Shown: piece by piece, positions 37,647 to 45,119 of the stretch
How positions within the stretch are numbered: the stretch's first letter is position 1
Layout: each line of letters opens with the position of its first letter
Source: Sphingobium phenoxybenzoativorans
GTDB lineage: Bacteria > Pseudomonadota > Alphaproteobacteria > Sphingomonadales > Sphingomonadaceae
Direction of reading: 5' to 3'
Assembly (NCBI RefSeq): GCF_001757355.1
Contig: NZ_MINO01000014.1
Coordinates: 30,587-94,586 of the forward strand
DNA length: 64,000 nt
The notes under the pieces: model-generated
What the model saw: only the letters and a program-made list of their open reading frames with translations
Databases searched by the model: none
What the model was told of the DNA's origin: nothing
Program-made: the position numbers and the translations under genes

Positions 37647-38063
37647 TTATTTCCTCTTTTTCTTAACCGCGCTCTTAGCCTTGGTCGTTGGCTTGCCCGC
37701 GCTTTCGCTGCACGGCCAGGCCTTGCGCGTTGCGGCGAAGACCTGGGAGGAGGCGGATTTGGCGCGGTCGATGGGGTTGTTGCCCAGATATTTGACCGTG
37801 ACATCCTTGAGCTGGCTGATCGTCACGTCCGGCGGGATGCAGCTTTTGAGATTATTGGCCTCTCGCGTGGTGTTGAACGCATCGACGGCGCCAGTGACAT
37901 AAGCGACGCATTCATAGGTCTTTTCGACATAGGTCTTGCTCTCGCGCTCCACCGTGCAGATCTCGTAAAGGTCGTTGCCGGTGTAGAAGCCGGCGCTGGC
38001 GGCTGTCGCGAAAAGCCCGAATGCGGCCGCGCCGCCAAGATAGCCCCATGTCCGCAACGTCAT
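37647..38063 (-). CDS. Rap1a/Tai-like secreted protein
   Basis: 138 residues with a signal peptide (about 1-24, ending ASAG) and four conserved-looking cysteines in YEICTVE, ECVAYVTGAVDAF, KSCIPPDVTISQLKDV and AWPCSE, plus YLGNNPIDRAKSASS. This pattern matches the Rap1a/Tai family, founded on type VI secretion immunity proteins but widespread as orphan envelope proteins. No effector or secretion gene is nearby, so an immunity role is not supported here. The Lys-rich C-terminus (KAKSAVKKKRK) is unusual. Confidence 0.75.
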   Translation of the reverse strand: MTLRTWGYLGGAAAFGLFATAASAGFYTGNDLYEICTVERESKTYVEKTYECVAYVTGAVDAFNTTREANNLKSCIPPDVTISQLKDVTVKYLGNNPIDRAKSASSQVFAATRKAWPCSESAGKPTTKAKSAVKKKRK

Positions 38064-38169
38064 CCCGAATCCTTCCAGCCTGCGCCAGGGACAATTGGGA
38101 CAAGCGGCACGCGCGTCAATGATTGCCGTCCGTCAGGCTTGAACGAGGGGAAGCGGCTGTCCGGCGCGT

Positions 38170-38373
38170 TCAGGGCTTAGGTACGTCGGGGCGCGCGTCG
38201 GGGAGGGCGGTCGCGGTGACGACCATGCGTTTCAGGAGGATAGGCTTCCCGTCGGCCGTGACCGAGATTGTGCGGACGGCGGCAGGCTTTCCGGCGTTCG
38301 CCCCTGCGGCGTTGACGACGACCAGCGCGGTCGTGATGCCCAGCGCGGCGAGGGTGTAGAGGAGATATTTCAT
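38170..38373 (-). CDS. Small exported protein, unknown
   Basis: 67 residues. The N-terminal 28 residues form a signal peptide (LLYTLAALGITTALVVV...ANA). The mature part contains RTISVTADGKPILLKRMVVT, perhaps a short beta hairpin. A GGGACGAG stretch precedes the ATG. Family not recognised. Confidence 0.6.
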   Translation of the reverse strand: MKYLLYTLAALGITTALVVVNAAGANAGKPAAVRTISVTADGKPILLKRMVVTATALPDARPDVPKP

Positions 38374-38491
38374 GCCTGACTCGTCCCGTTCATGATCCGA
38401 TGAAGGACGGAATAGGGACTGTCTGTCGCAGAGATGTGCCGATTGGCGTCGGCAATTGTCAGAAAGTGTAACAGCGCCGGTTTATGGAGCC

Positions 38492-39448
38492 TCAGACAGA
38501 TGAGACGTCCGCGGCTTCCCTGATCCGCTTTGTGCGGACATGCTCGCGCCATGCGATGTAGAGGCCGCTCGCAATGATCAGCGCGCCGCCCATGAAGGTG
38601 GTGGGCAGGGGCCACTGGTTCCAGATCAGCCAGCCGAAAGCCGTCGCCCACAATATTGCGCTATAATCCATCGGCAGCACGACCGAGACCGGCGCCCATC
38701 GTAGCGCGCCGGTCAGGAAAAGCTGCGAAATCCCGCCGAACATGCCCATCAGAGCCAGCAACATCCATGTCACGCCATCATGGGGCTGGGCGAAGAACAG
38801 CATCCCTATGCTGAGCGGCGGCATGGAAAGCAGGGTGAACCAGAAAACCGTGACGGCGGCGCCCTCCGTCCGGCCGAGCTCCCGCAGCAGGATAGCGATC
38901 ACGGCGGTCACGATCGCAGCGCTGAGCGCCACGGCGACCCCCATAAGCGGGAAATGGCCGGCGTCCGGCCGCACCATGATGAGCACGCCGACAAAACCCA
39001 GGATCACAGCGCTCCAGCGGTGAATGCCGGTCATCTCGCGCAGCAGCAGGGCGGAGAGGATCGTGCCGAAGATCGGCATGGTGAAGCCGATCGTGGTCGC
39101 TTCCGTCAGGGGCAGCAGGATATAGGAGCTGAAGTTCAGCGCCATGCCGATCAGGCCGAGCGCCATGCGGCTGAAATGCGTGCCGATCCGCCGGGTGCGG
39201 ATAGCGCCCGCGCCCTCCGCGAACATGATCCAGCCGAATACGAAGGGCAGGGCAAGCGCCTGCCGGTAGAACAGGGATTCGGCGAGGTGGACTCCGCGGG
39301 TGTCGAGCAGCTTCACCAGCGCGAACATGATGGAAATGGAAAACATCGCCGCCAGACGCAGGCCGATGGCGAAAAACGGGCGCTCCTCCCGCACGGGCGG
39401 CGCGGGAGGAGCGGGCATGGTTTCCGATGTCATGGACGGCATTTCCAT
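38492..39448 (-). CDS. EamA/DMT-superfamily transporter
   Basis: 318 residues with about ten membrane helices arranged as two EamA repeats; the first repeat contains FYRQALALPFVFGW and the second VVLPMDYSAILWATAFGWLIW. Members export metabolites such as amino acids or purines or take up sugars; the substrate is unknown. The first 24 residues are Pro-rich and cytoplasmic. The gene lies 56 bp downstream of the exported methyltransferase, so the two may share a transcript. Confidence 0.87.
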   Translation of the reverse strand: MEMPSMTSETMPAPPAPPVREERPFFAIGLRLAAMFSISIMFALVKLLDTRGVHLAESLFYRQALALPFVFGWIMFAEGAGAIRTRRIGTHFSRMALGLIGMALNFSSYILLPLTEATTIGFTMPIFGTILSALLLREMTGIHRWSAVILGFVGVLIMVRPDAGHFPLMGVAVALSAAIVTAVIAILLRELGRTEGAAVTVFWFTLLSMPPLSIGMLFFAQPHDGVTWMLLALMGMFGGISQLFLTGALRWAPVSVVLPMDYSAILWATAFGWLIWNQWPLPTTFMGGALIIASGLYIAWREHVRTKRIREAADVSSV

Positions 39449-39504
39449 GCCGCCGCTTTAGACCGATCGGCGCTGTGCGCAACCAATGGCCGCGCCGGAA
39501 AGCC

Positions 39505-40320
39505 TTATTTCGGCTTCACGAACTTCAGCGTCATCCGGTCGCTTTCGCCAATGGCGAGATATTTCGCGCGGTCGGGATCGGCTTCCCCGGTCGTCAGCGT
39601 TGGGGGCAGGGTCCATACGCCCTTCGCCCAGTCGGCCGTGTCCTTCGGATTGGCGTTGATCTCCGATGCTTCGACGAAGGTGAAACCCGCGCCCGCCGCC
39701 AACGCCTTGATCGTCGAGACCTTGAGATAACCGCTGCTCTTTTCCAGCGCGGAATCGCGATCTTCGGGCAGGCGATGGTCGACGATGCCCAGCGTGCCGC
39801 CGGGCTTCAACAGGCCGTAAAAAGCCTTGAACGTCGCGTCCGCCGTGCCGTTCATCACCATATTGTGGACATTGCGGAAGGTCAGGAGCGTGTCCACGCT
39901 GCCCGCCGGAATGCTGCCCGTGGTGTCGGGCCAGGGGATCAGCTTGACCTTGCCATAGGTCGCGGCGTCAGCGTCCATCTTCGCCTTCAGCGTGTCGAAG
40001 CCCCTGCCGCTGGCCTGGGCCTCATAGAGCGTGCCCTTGTCCTTCAGCAGCGGCGCGAGGATTTCCGTGTACCAGCCGCCGCCGCCGGGGGAATATTCGA
40101 CGACCGTCTGGCCCGGCTTCACGCCGAAAAAGGTCAGCGTTTCAACAGGATGGCGATATTTGTCGCGAGCGGTGTTGGCGGGCGTGCGGCTGGGCGCGGC
40201 GGCTGCGGCGGCAATCGGGCTGGACGCGGCCGCTTCCTTCTTCGCAAAAGCGCCGGACAGGGGGATGGCGATAATAGCCGTCAGTGCGGCGGCGCTTGCA
40301 AGCGCATGGGGGATACGCAT
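39505..40320 (-). CDS. Exported SAM-dependent methyltransferase-like protein
   Basis: 271 residues: a signal peptide (about 1-26, ending AFAKK), a short Ala-rich linker, then a class I methyltransferase fold with VVEYSPGGGGWYTEILAP as motif I, DTLLTFRNVHNMV and LLKPGGTLGIVDHRLPEDRD. This corresponds to the predicted methyltransferases of COG4798, several of which carry signal peptides. SAM is not known in the periplasm, so the function is unclear. Divergent from a small membrane protein gene 53 bp away. Confidence 0.82.
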   Translation of the reverse strand: MRIPHALASAAALTAIIAIPLSGAFAKKEAAASSPIAAAAAAPSRTPANTARDKYRHPVETLTFFGVKPGQTVVEYSPGGGGWYTEILAPLLKDKGTLYEAQASGRGFDTLKAKMDADAATYGKVKLIPWPDTTGSIPAGSVDTLLTFRNVHNMVMNGTADATFKAFYGLLKPGGTLGIVDHRLPEDRDSALEKSSGYLKVSTIKALAAGAGFTFVEASEINANPKDTADWAKGVWTLPPTLTTGEADPDRAKYLAIGESDRMTLKFVKPK

Positions 40321-40373
40321 AGGGGGAGGCTCCTCTCGGTTGGCGGGGGGAGTGTGGAGAATGGTCCCAGCCG

Positions 40374-40562
40374 ATGCAAGCGACCTTTGCCATTCTTGGC
40401 GCGGCGGCCGTCGGCCTTGCTGCGCTGGCGCATGTCGCGGACCGGCGCAGACTGGCCCGGCATGACCCGGACAAGGTGGGGTTCATGCCCTGGCCGGCGC
40501 TGTCGCTGATCGGCACGGCGGGCGCAATGTTCCTGTTCGCGCTGGCATTGCTGGCGCGATAG
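40374..40562 (+). CDS. Small two-span membrane protein, unknown
   Basis: 62 residues with membrane helices at about 4-21 and 41-60 separated by a basic loop (DRRRLARHDPDK). GGAG lies 14 bases before the ATG. Codon use resembles the neighbours. No family recognised, but the coding potential is reasonable. Confidence 0.6.
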   Translation: MQATFAILGAAAVGLAALAHVADRRRLARHDPDKVGFMPWPALSLIGTAGAMFLFALALLAR

Positions 40563-40605
40563 GCGGCCGGGCTGAGGTTGCCGCCTAAATATAGGCGATA
40601 ATCGG

Positions 40606-40791
40606 CCGAAGTTGCGGAAGTTGCGGGTTGTGAGCGGTTTTGGCCGGGAAGTCGCATGTAGGTCTCAGGCAAGTCTCGCTTGGGTCGCATCCTGCTATTG
40701 ACCCGATCATTGACGTGGCGGCTTGCGCGGCAAGAGCGGGATACTGTTCCATGTGGAGAAGTAGAGCATGGCTCCCGGCGTGTAGGACAGG
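40606..40791 (-). repeat. Dispersed intergenic element (family B, copy 2), inverted relative to copy 1
   Basis: Reverse complement of the element at 1680-1876: the core 40606-40664 matches 57 of 59 positions, and the distal GTGTAGGACAGG (40780-40791) matches the other end. The spacing between ends is 186 against 197 bases. It lies in a 408-bp gap (40563-40970) in which I find no gene. A small hairpin (CGCCTA/TAGGCG, 40582-40597) sits beside it. Confidence 0.75.
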
Positions 40792-40970
40792 GATTAGGCG
40801 TCGCTACGGCGGTTCGACATGGCAGGCTGAAATATGCAGCCGGTTTGAAAGCGACCAGTTGTTGCCGTTGGTGGGCTCCGAAGCAATTTCCCATTAGCGG
40901 ACACTGTCAATGTGCAGTTGCCAATGTAGTATGTATCTGACAGCTTGCCTTCAATCTCGGGGGTGGCAGC

Positions 40971-41747
40971 GTGAAACTTGGACTTGTTGTTGCTGTGGTG
41001 CTGGCAGCCACGTTACTCCTATTTTTTGCATTTCGCAGCAGCCCATCAGGAGCGAAAGGAATTGCATCCGAAGCTCAGAAATTTGAGGAACGCTTTCCGA
41101 ACTTACCAAAAGACGCTTTGGACAGGCGAAGCCGTTCAAATGCAGTCATGCGTTCGCAAGCGGTACCAGTGAATGATTGGCTTCCGGTAATCGAGGCAGA
41201 GAACGACCTCTTACTGCCGTCGACTGAACAGGTCGCTATGCGGGCAGCCGCTACATTGGTCGTCGCCCTCAAAGCTCACGGAATGCCTCAAGAGAAAGTA
41301 GACAAACTCGTTCGTGAGTATCGTCTAACAAACCAACTTTCGCCGAATGAAATGCAATTTATCAGAAACTTGAATGCAACTGATAATGAACGCGAAATCC
41401 AAGTGTGGCGCTACGAAGTTGCCAACGCCCTTATGTGGAGTTTGGGTTTTGTCGATCATCTGGATGGACCGAGAGAACTGGTCGACCCAAAGAAGATTGC
41501 GTCTATCATCGTTGATAGCAACTATGAGCAATTCCTTGCGAAAGCTAGATTGCGTTCAAAGTCAGAAATTCTTGATCAAGCAGATTTGATCTACCGATAT
41601 CGCTGGGCGTTGGTAGATGCCCGGCTGAAGGGGCTAGAAGCTCCTTCAGGGCTTAGTGACGACGTTGCAATGGAAAGGCATCAAGCGTTCAACTGGCTTA
41701 TCGAGCACGCTGAAATTGGCTGGGATGATATATCTCTCGATACTTAG
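40971..41747 (+). CDS. DUF4272 domain protein with an N-terminal membrane helix
   Basis: 258 residues from a GTG codon. A membrane helix or signal at about 3-22 is followed by the DUF4272 pattern: RRSRSNAVMRSQ, AMRAAATLVVALKAHG, LSPNEMQFIRNLN, WRYEVANALMWSLG and the hallmark ILDQADLIYRYRWALVDARL ending in ERHQAFNWLIEHA and DDISLDT. The family function is unknown. Its base composition is strongly unlike its surroundings (23 G+C in the 60 bases 41341-41400), which suggests recent transfer. Confidence 0.8.
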   Translation: MKLGLVVAVVLAATLLLFFAFRSSPSGAKGIASEAQKFEERFPNLPKDALDRRSRSNAVMRSQAVPVNDWLPVIEAENDLLLPSTEQVAMRAAATLVVALKAHGMPQEKVDKLVREYRLTNQLSPNEMQFIRNLNATDNEREIQVWRYEVANALMWSLGFVDHLDGPRELVDPKKIASIIVDSNYEQFLAKARLRSKSEILDQADLIYRYRWALVDARLKGLEAPSGLSDDVAMERHQAFNWLIEHAEIGWDDISLDT

Positions 41748-41813
41748 GTCGCAGGGTCCAATGCCAGCTATCATTAATGAGGCTAAAGCAGACCGCCGCA
41801 AACCCACCCTTTC

Positions 41814-41910
41814 CGTCATGCCGGGCTTGACCCGGCATCCATTGGCTCTGCTGCAGAGCATTCACGCATCGATTGAGGCTTATGGATCCCGGATCACGTC
41901 CGGGATGACG
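41814..41910. repeat. 97-bp imperfect inverted repeat (family A, copy 2)
   Basis: Ends CGTCATGCCGG and CCGGGATGACG; the 29-base arms match at 24 positions. The inner part of each arm is of the TTGACCCGG/GGATCACG type, unlike the GCTTTCGC type of copy 1. It lies between the DUF4272 gene and cpaF, which converge. Confidence 0.78.
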
Positions 41911-41970
41911 AAATTAGGCTAACCACCAACTCCGTCGCTACGACGGGGGATGGCGGTCCTGGCCTTACCC

Positions 41971-43497
41971 TTACAGGCACGCCTCAAGGAATGGCTGGTC
42001 GAAGCCGTATTGCCGCGCCTTGTCCAGCGTGTAGGGGCGCAGGCCCATCGCGCGATATTCGCCGATGATCTTGCCGTCGGCATCTTCCTCCAGATATTCG
42101 AACTTGAACAGTTCCTGGGTGACGATGACGTCGCCTTCCATGCCGATGACTTCGGTGATGTTGGTCACGCGGCGCGAACCGTCGCGCAGGCGCTTCACCT
42201 GAACGATCAGGTCGACCGAGTCGGCGATCTGCTTGGAAATGGCTTCCTTCGGGATCTTGATGTCGCCCATCAGGATCATGTTTTCCATACGGCCCAGGCA
42301 TTCGCGCGGGGAGTTGGAGTGGAGCGTACACATGGAGCCGTCATGGCCCGTGTTCATCGCCGCCAGAAGGTCGAAGCATTCCGCGCCACGAATTTCGCCC
42401 AGGATGATGCGGTCAGGGCGCATACGCAGGGCGTTCTTGACGAGATCGCCGATGGTGATCGCGCCTTGCCCCTCCAGGTTCGCCGGGCGGGTTTCGAGCG
42501 GCAGCCAGTGCGGCTGCTGCAAGCGGAGTTCGGCCGCGTCCTCAATGGTCAGCACGCGCTCGCCGGGATCGATCATCTTCGACAGGGCGTTGAGCATGGT
42601 GGTCTTGCCCGAACCCGTACCCCCGGAAATGACGATGTTCATGCGGCAGGCGCCGGCGATCTTGAGCGCGGTCGCCATCTTCGGGCTCATCGCGCCCCAT
42701 CCCGCCAGCATGTCGATAGTGATCGGCTTGGCGGAGAATTTACGAATGGAGATGGCGGTGCCGCGCAGCGAGAGCGGCGGCACAATGACGTTCACACGAG
42801 AGCCGTCGGGCAGGCGGGCGTCGGCGAGCGGCGTCGTCTGATCGACGCGGCGGCCGACCTTGTTCACGATCCGCTGCGCGATCTGGAACAGATGCTCCTC
42901 GTCGCGGAACTGGATCGGCGCGATCTGCAGCTTGCCCTTCTTTTCGATGTAGGTCTGTTCCGGGCCGTTGACCATGATATCGGAGATGTCCGGATCGTTG
43001 ATCAGCTCCTCAAGCGGACCGAGGCCAAGCAGCTCGTCGACCAGCACCTTTTCCAGCGCGAACTGTTCGCGGCGGTTGAGGGTGAGTTTCAGCTCCGCCA
43101 GCACTTCCATGATGATCGGGCGAAATTCCTCCGCCAGCTCATCCTTGGTCAGCGTGGCCGCGGCCTCCGGGTCGACGCGCTCCAGAAGGCGGGGGAGCAC
43201 CTGCTCCTTGATCTTGTGGACCGACGCCTCAAAGCCTTCAGGCGCGCTGGAGGCGGTATGATCGGTGTTGGCGCGGTCGGTAAGGCGCGCCATCGCATCG
43301 GCATTGCGCTGCATCGCCGCGGTCGGCGCGGACAGCGGGTCCGCTGCGGCGGGAAGGGCCTCCGGCTCGATCGGCGGGAACTGTTCGCCGCCGCGCGCTT
43401 CCGCCTCACGGCTGCCCGCCGGTCCCTGCATGGGCCGTGCGACGCCAAAAGCGGGTCGAATACCGCTGGGTCCGTTTTTCCGTCCGAAAGCGCTCAT
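41971..43497 (-). CDS. cpaF: CpaF-family secretion ATPase (type IV pilus/Tad-like)
   Basis: VirB11/GspE-type ATPase that powers assembly of Flp/Tad pili. 508 residues: a disordered first 85, then a helical N-domain, the ATPase core with Walker A GGTGSGKTT (292-300), LQQPHWLPLETRPANLEG and Walker B region RPDRIILGEIRG. The ATG at 43497 follows a GGCGGAGACC ribosome binding site; the frame continues upstream but lacks similarity. No other cpa/tad genes are visible nearby, so it may be an isolated copy. It converges with the DUF4272 gene. Confidence 0.92.
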   Translation of the reverse strand: MSAFGRKNGPSGIRPAFGVARPMQGPAGSREAEARGGEQFPPIEPEALPAAADPLSAPTAAMQRNADAMARLTDRANTDHTASSAPEGFEASVHKIKEQVLPRLLERVDPEAAATLTKDELAEEFRPIIMEVLAELKLTLNRREQFALEKVLVDELLGLGPLEELINDPDISDIMVNGPEQTYIEKKGKLQIAPIQFRDEEHLFQIAQRIVNKVGRRVDQTTPLADARLPDGSRVNVIVPPLSLRGTAISIRKFSAKPITIDMLAGWGAMSPKMATALKIAGACRMNIVISGGTGSGKTTMLNALSKMIDPGERVLTIEDAAELRLQQPHWLPLETRPANLEGQGAITIGDLVKNALRMRPDRIILGEIRGAECFDLLAAMNTGHDGSMCTLHSNSPRECLGRMENMILMGDIKIPKEAISKQIADSVDLIVQVKRLRDGSRRVTNITEVIGMEGDVIVTQELFKFEYLEEDADGKIIGEYRAMGLRPYTLDKARQYGFDQPFLEACL

Positions 43498-43600
43498 AGG
43501 TCTCCGCCGATATGTTCGGGCTCTAGGTGCCAACAAGATATGGCTGAAAAAGGTGAATAAGACGGAAACTTTGACAAAAGGATAATGCAGCGCCTCATAG

Positions 43601-45118
43601 TCAGGCGGTTCGTCGCAAGGATGCTGACAAAGGCATGCGCGAACGGGGCAGCGCGGCGGAGCCGGGGCGGCGCCCGAAGGCGAGGAGCGCCAGGGCGGCC
43701 ATGGCGAGCAGGCTGACGATTGCGCCTGCACTCTCCTGCCAAATGCGCACGCGCTCCAGCCGGTAATGGCCGGGCTGCGCCTGAAAGCTGATGAGGGGGG
43801 CGGTCGAGGCGACCTCATGCCCGTCCCGCGTCACGCGCCAGATCGGGAAGGCGAAGCGCCGGAAGGACGCAGGCCCCGCCTGTTGCACGTCCATTTCCAT
43901 CGCACTGGGCAGCGTGCGATAGGGGGTGAGGTCGGCCAGCCTGTCCTTTTCCGTCACGGCGGACATGGGGAAGCCGGCGGGGAGATATTCAACGGCGTCC
44001 GGCATGGACCGGGCCATCTGCGCATAGTCGACGTCGCGGGTCATGTAGACGCCCGCCTGCGCGCCCGCATAGATATAGGGCGGCATCAACAGGGCCGCGC
44101 CGATCCCGGCGATCCATATGTTGGCCCGCCCGGCCATGAGCGAGGTGATTGCGGCAAATTCGGCGATGCACATCAGCCGCCAGGGGAACTGGGCCTTGTC
44201 CAGCGGCGGCATGTCCCAGAGATAGGGGATGAGGTTCAGCCCGGCGATGCAGGCCAGGAGCGTTATGCCGGTCCAGATCGACCGCGTGGCGAAAGACAGC
44301 ACAGCGGTTGCGAGTGCGATGCAGGGCACTATCGCGAAATACATGGTCCCGACCGTCCAGGTGGAGGGTCGGTAGCGGCCGCCCCAGAGCAGGGCGGAGG
44401 AAATCCGATCCTGAAGCGTGAGCGCGGGGAGCAGGTAGAAGGCCGCGAGGCCGATGGCGAGCGCGCCCGCGATCGCTGCAGGCCACAGGATCGTCCGGTC
44501 CCGCCAGTAGCGATGGGCGACGAGCGGCGCGATCAGGAACAGGCCGGTCAGCATGGCGACGGGCAGATGGGTGATGCTGAGGCCGCCATAGGACAGGGCG
44601 AGCAGGACTATCCCGCGCCGTTCCGGCAGGCGGGAAATGCCCAGCGCGATCAGCGGCAGCCAGATGAACGCTCCCAGTTCCGCCAGCGCGCCGCGCGTGT
44701 AGAAATCCAGCAGATGATAAGGGAGAACCATATAGAGCAGCGCGCCGGTCAGCGGCCGCGTGCCCCGTGCGGCCAGCCAGATATGCATCGTGACGCCGGA
44801 CAGGAAAATCAGCGTCAGTCCCGTGATATTGATCGCCTGGAGCGTTGTCGCGCCCAGCGCGTCGATGCCGCCCGCAATCCAGTAGACAAGGGGCGGGTAG
44901 AAATAGAAAGCGGGGCTGCCCAGACCTTCGAAACTGCCGGGGAGCCAGCGGGGATAGAGATCGCCCTGCGCCATCGCCTCGCCAAACTGGCGGATCCAGA
45001 CGAAATTATAGCTGGCGGAGTGCGTTTCCCCCGGCCCGAACAGGAAGCTGGGCAGCATCGCCGCCACGGCGGCCAGCGCCAGGATGATATAGGGATGGAC
45101 GGAGCGCAGGCGATTCAT
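43601..45118 (-). CDS. Polytopic membrane protein, PTPS-related (PF10131-like)
   Basis: 505 residues with about eleven membrane helices. Motifs such as YPRWLPGSFEGLGSPAFYFY and LLYMVLPYHLLDFYTRGALA match the family called '6-pyruvoyl-tetrahydropterin synthase related', whose members look like GT-C glycosyltransferases or YfhO-like proteins. The C-terminal portion after the last helices is a short beta domain (about 380-450). It is the second gene of a tandem pair (1-bp gap) with a paralogue at 45120-46640. Confidence 0.75.
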   Translation of the reverse strand: MNRLRSVHPYIILALAAVAAMLPSFLFGPGETHSASYNFVWIRQFGEAMAQGDLYPRWLPGSFEGLGSPAFYFYPPLVYWIAGGIDALGATTLQAINITGLTLIFLSGVTMHIWLAARGTRPLTGALLYMVLPYHLLDFYTRGALAELGAFIWLPLIALGISRLPERRGIVLLALSYGGLSITHLPVAMLTGLFLIAPLVAHRYWRDRTILWPAAIAGALAIGLAAFYLLPALTLQDRISSALLWGGRYRPSTWTVGTMYFAIVPCIALATAVLSFATRSIWTGITLLACIAGLNLIPYLWDMPPLDKAQFPWRLMCIAEFAAITSLMAGRANIWIAGIGAALLMPPYIYAGAQAGVYMTRDVDYAQMARSMPDAVEYLPAGFPMSAVTEKDRLADLTPYRTLPSAMEMDVQQAGPASFRRFAFPIWRVTRDGHEVASTAPLISFQAQPGHYRLERVRIWQESAGAIVSLLAMAALALLAFGRRPGSAALPRSRMPLSASLRRTA

Positions 45119-45119
45119 G

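Noticed and set aside
37647..38063. Type VI effector-immunity pair
   Set aside because: No effector or secretion component in the neighbourhood; the family is widespread as orphans.
40671..40970. Possible small gene between the family B element and the DUF4272 gene
   Set aside because: Short open frames exist but have no ribosome binding site and no coding-like composition; parts resemble common intergenic remnants.
41950..43560. 536-codon plus-strand open frame over cpaF
   Set aside because: Antisense shadow of a conserved ATPase.
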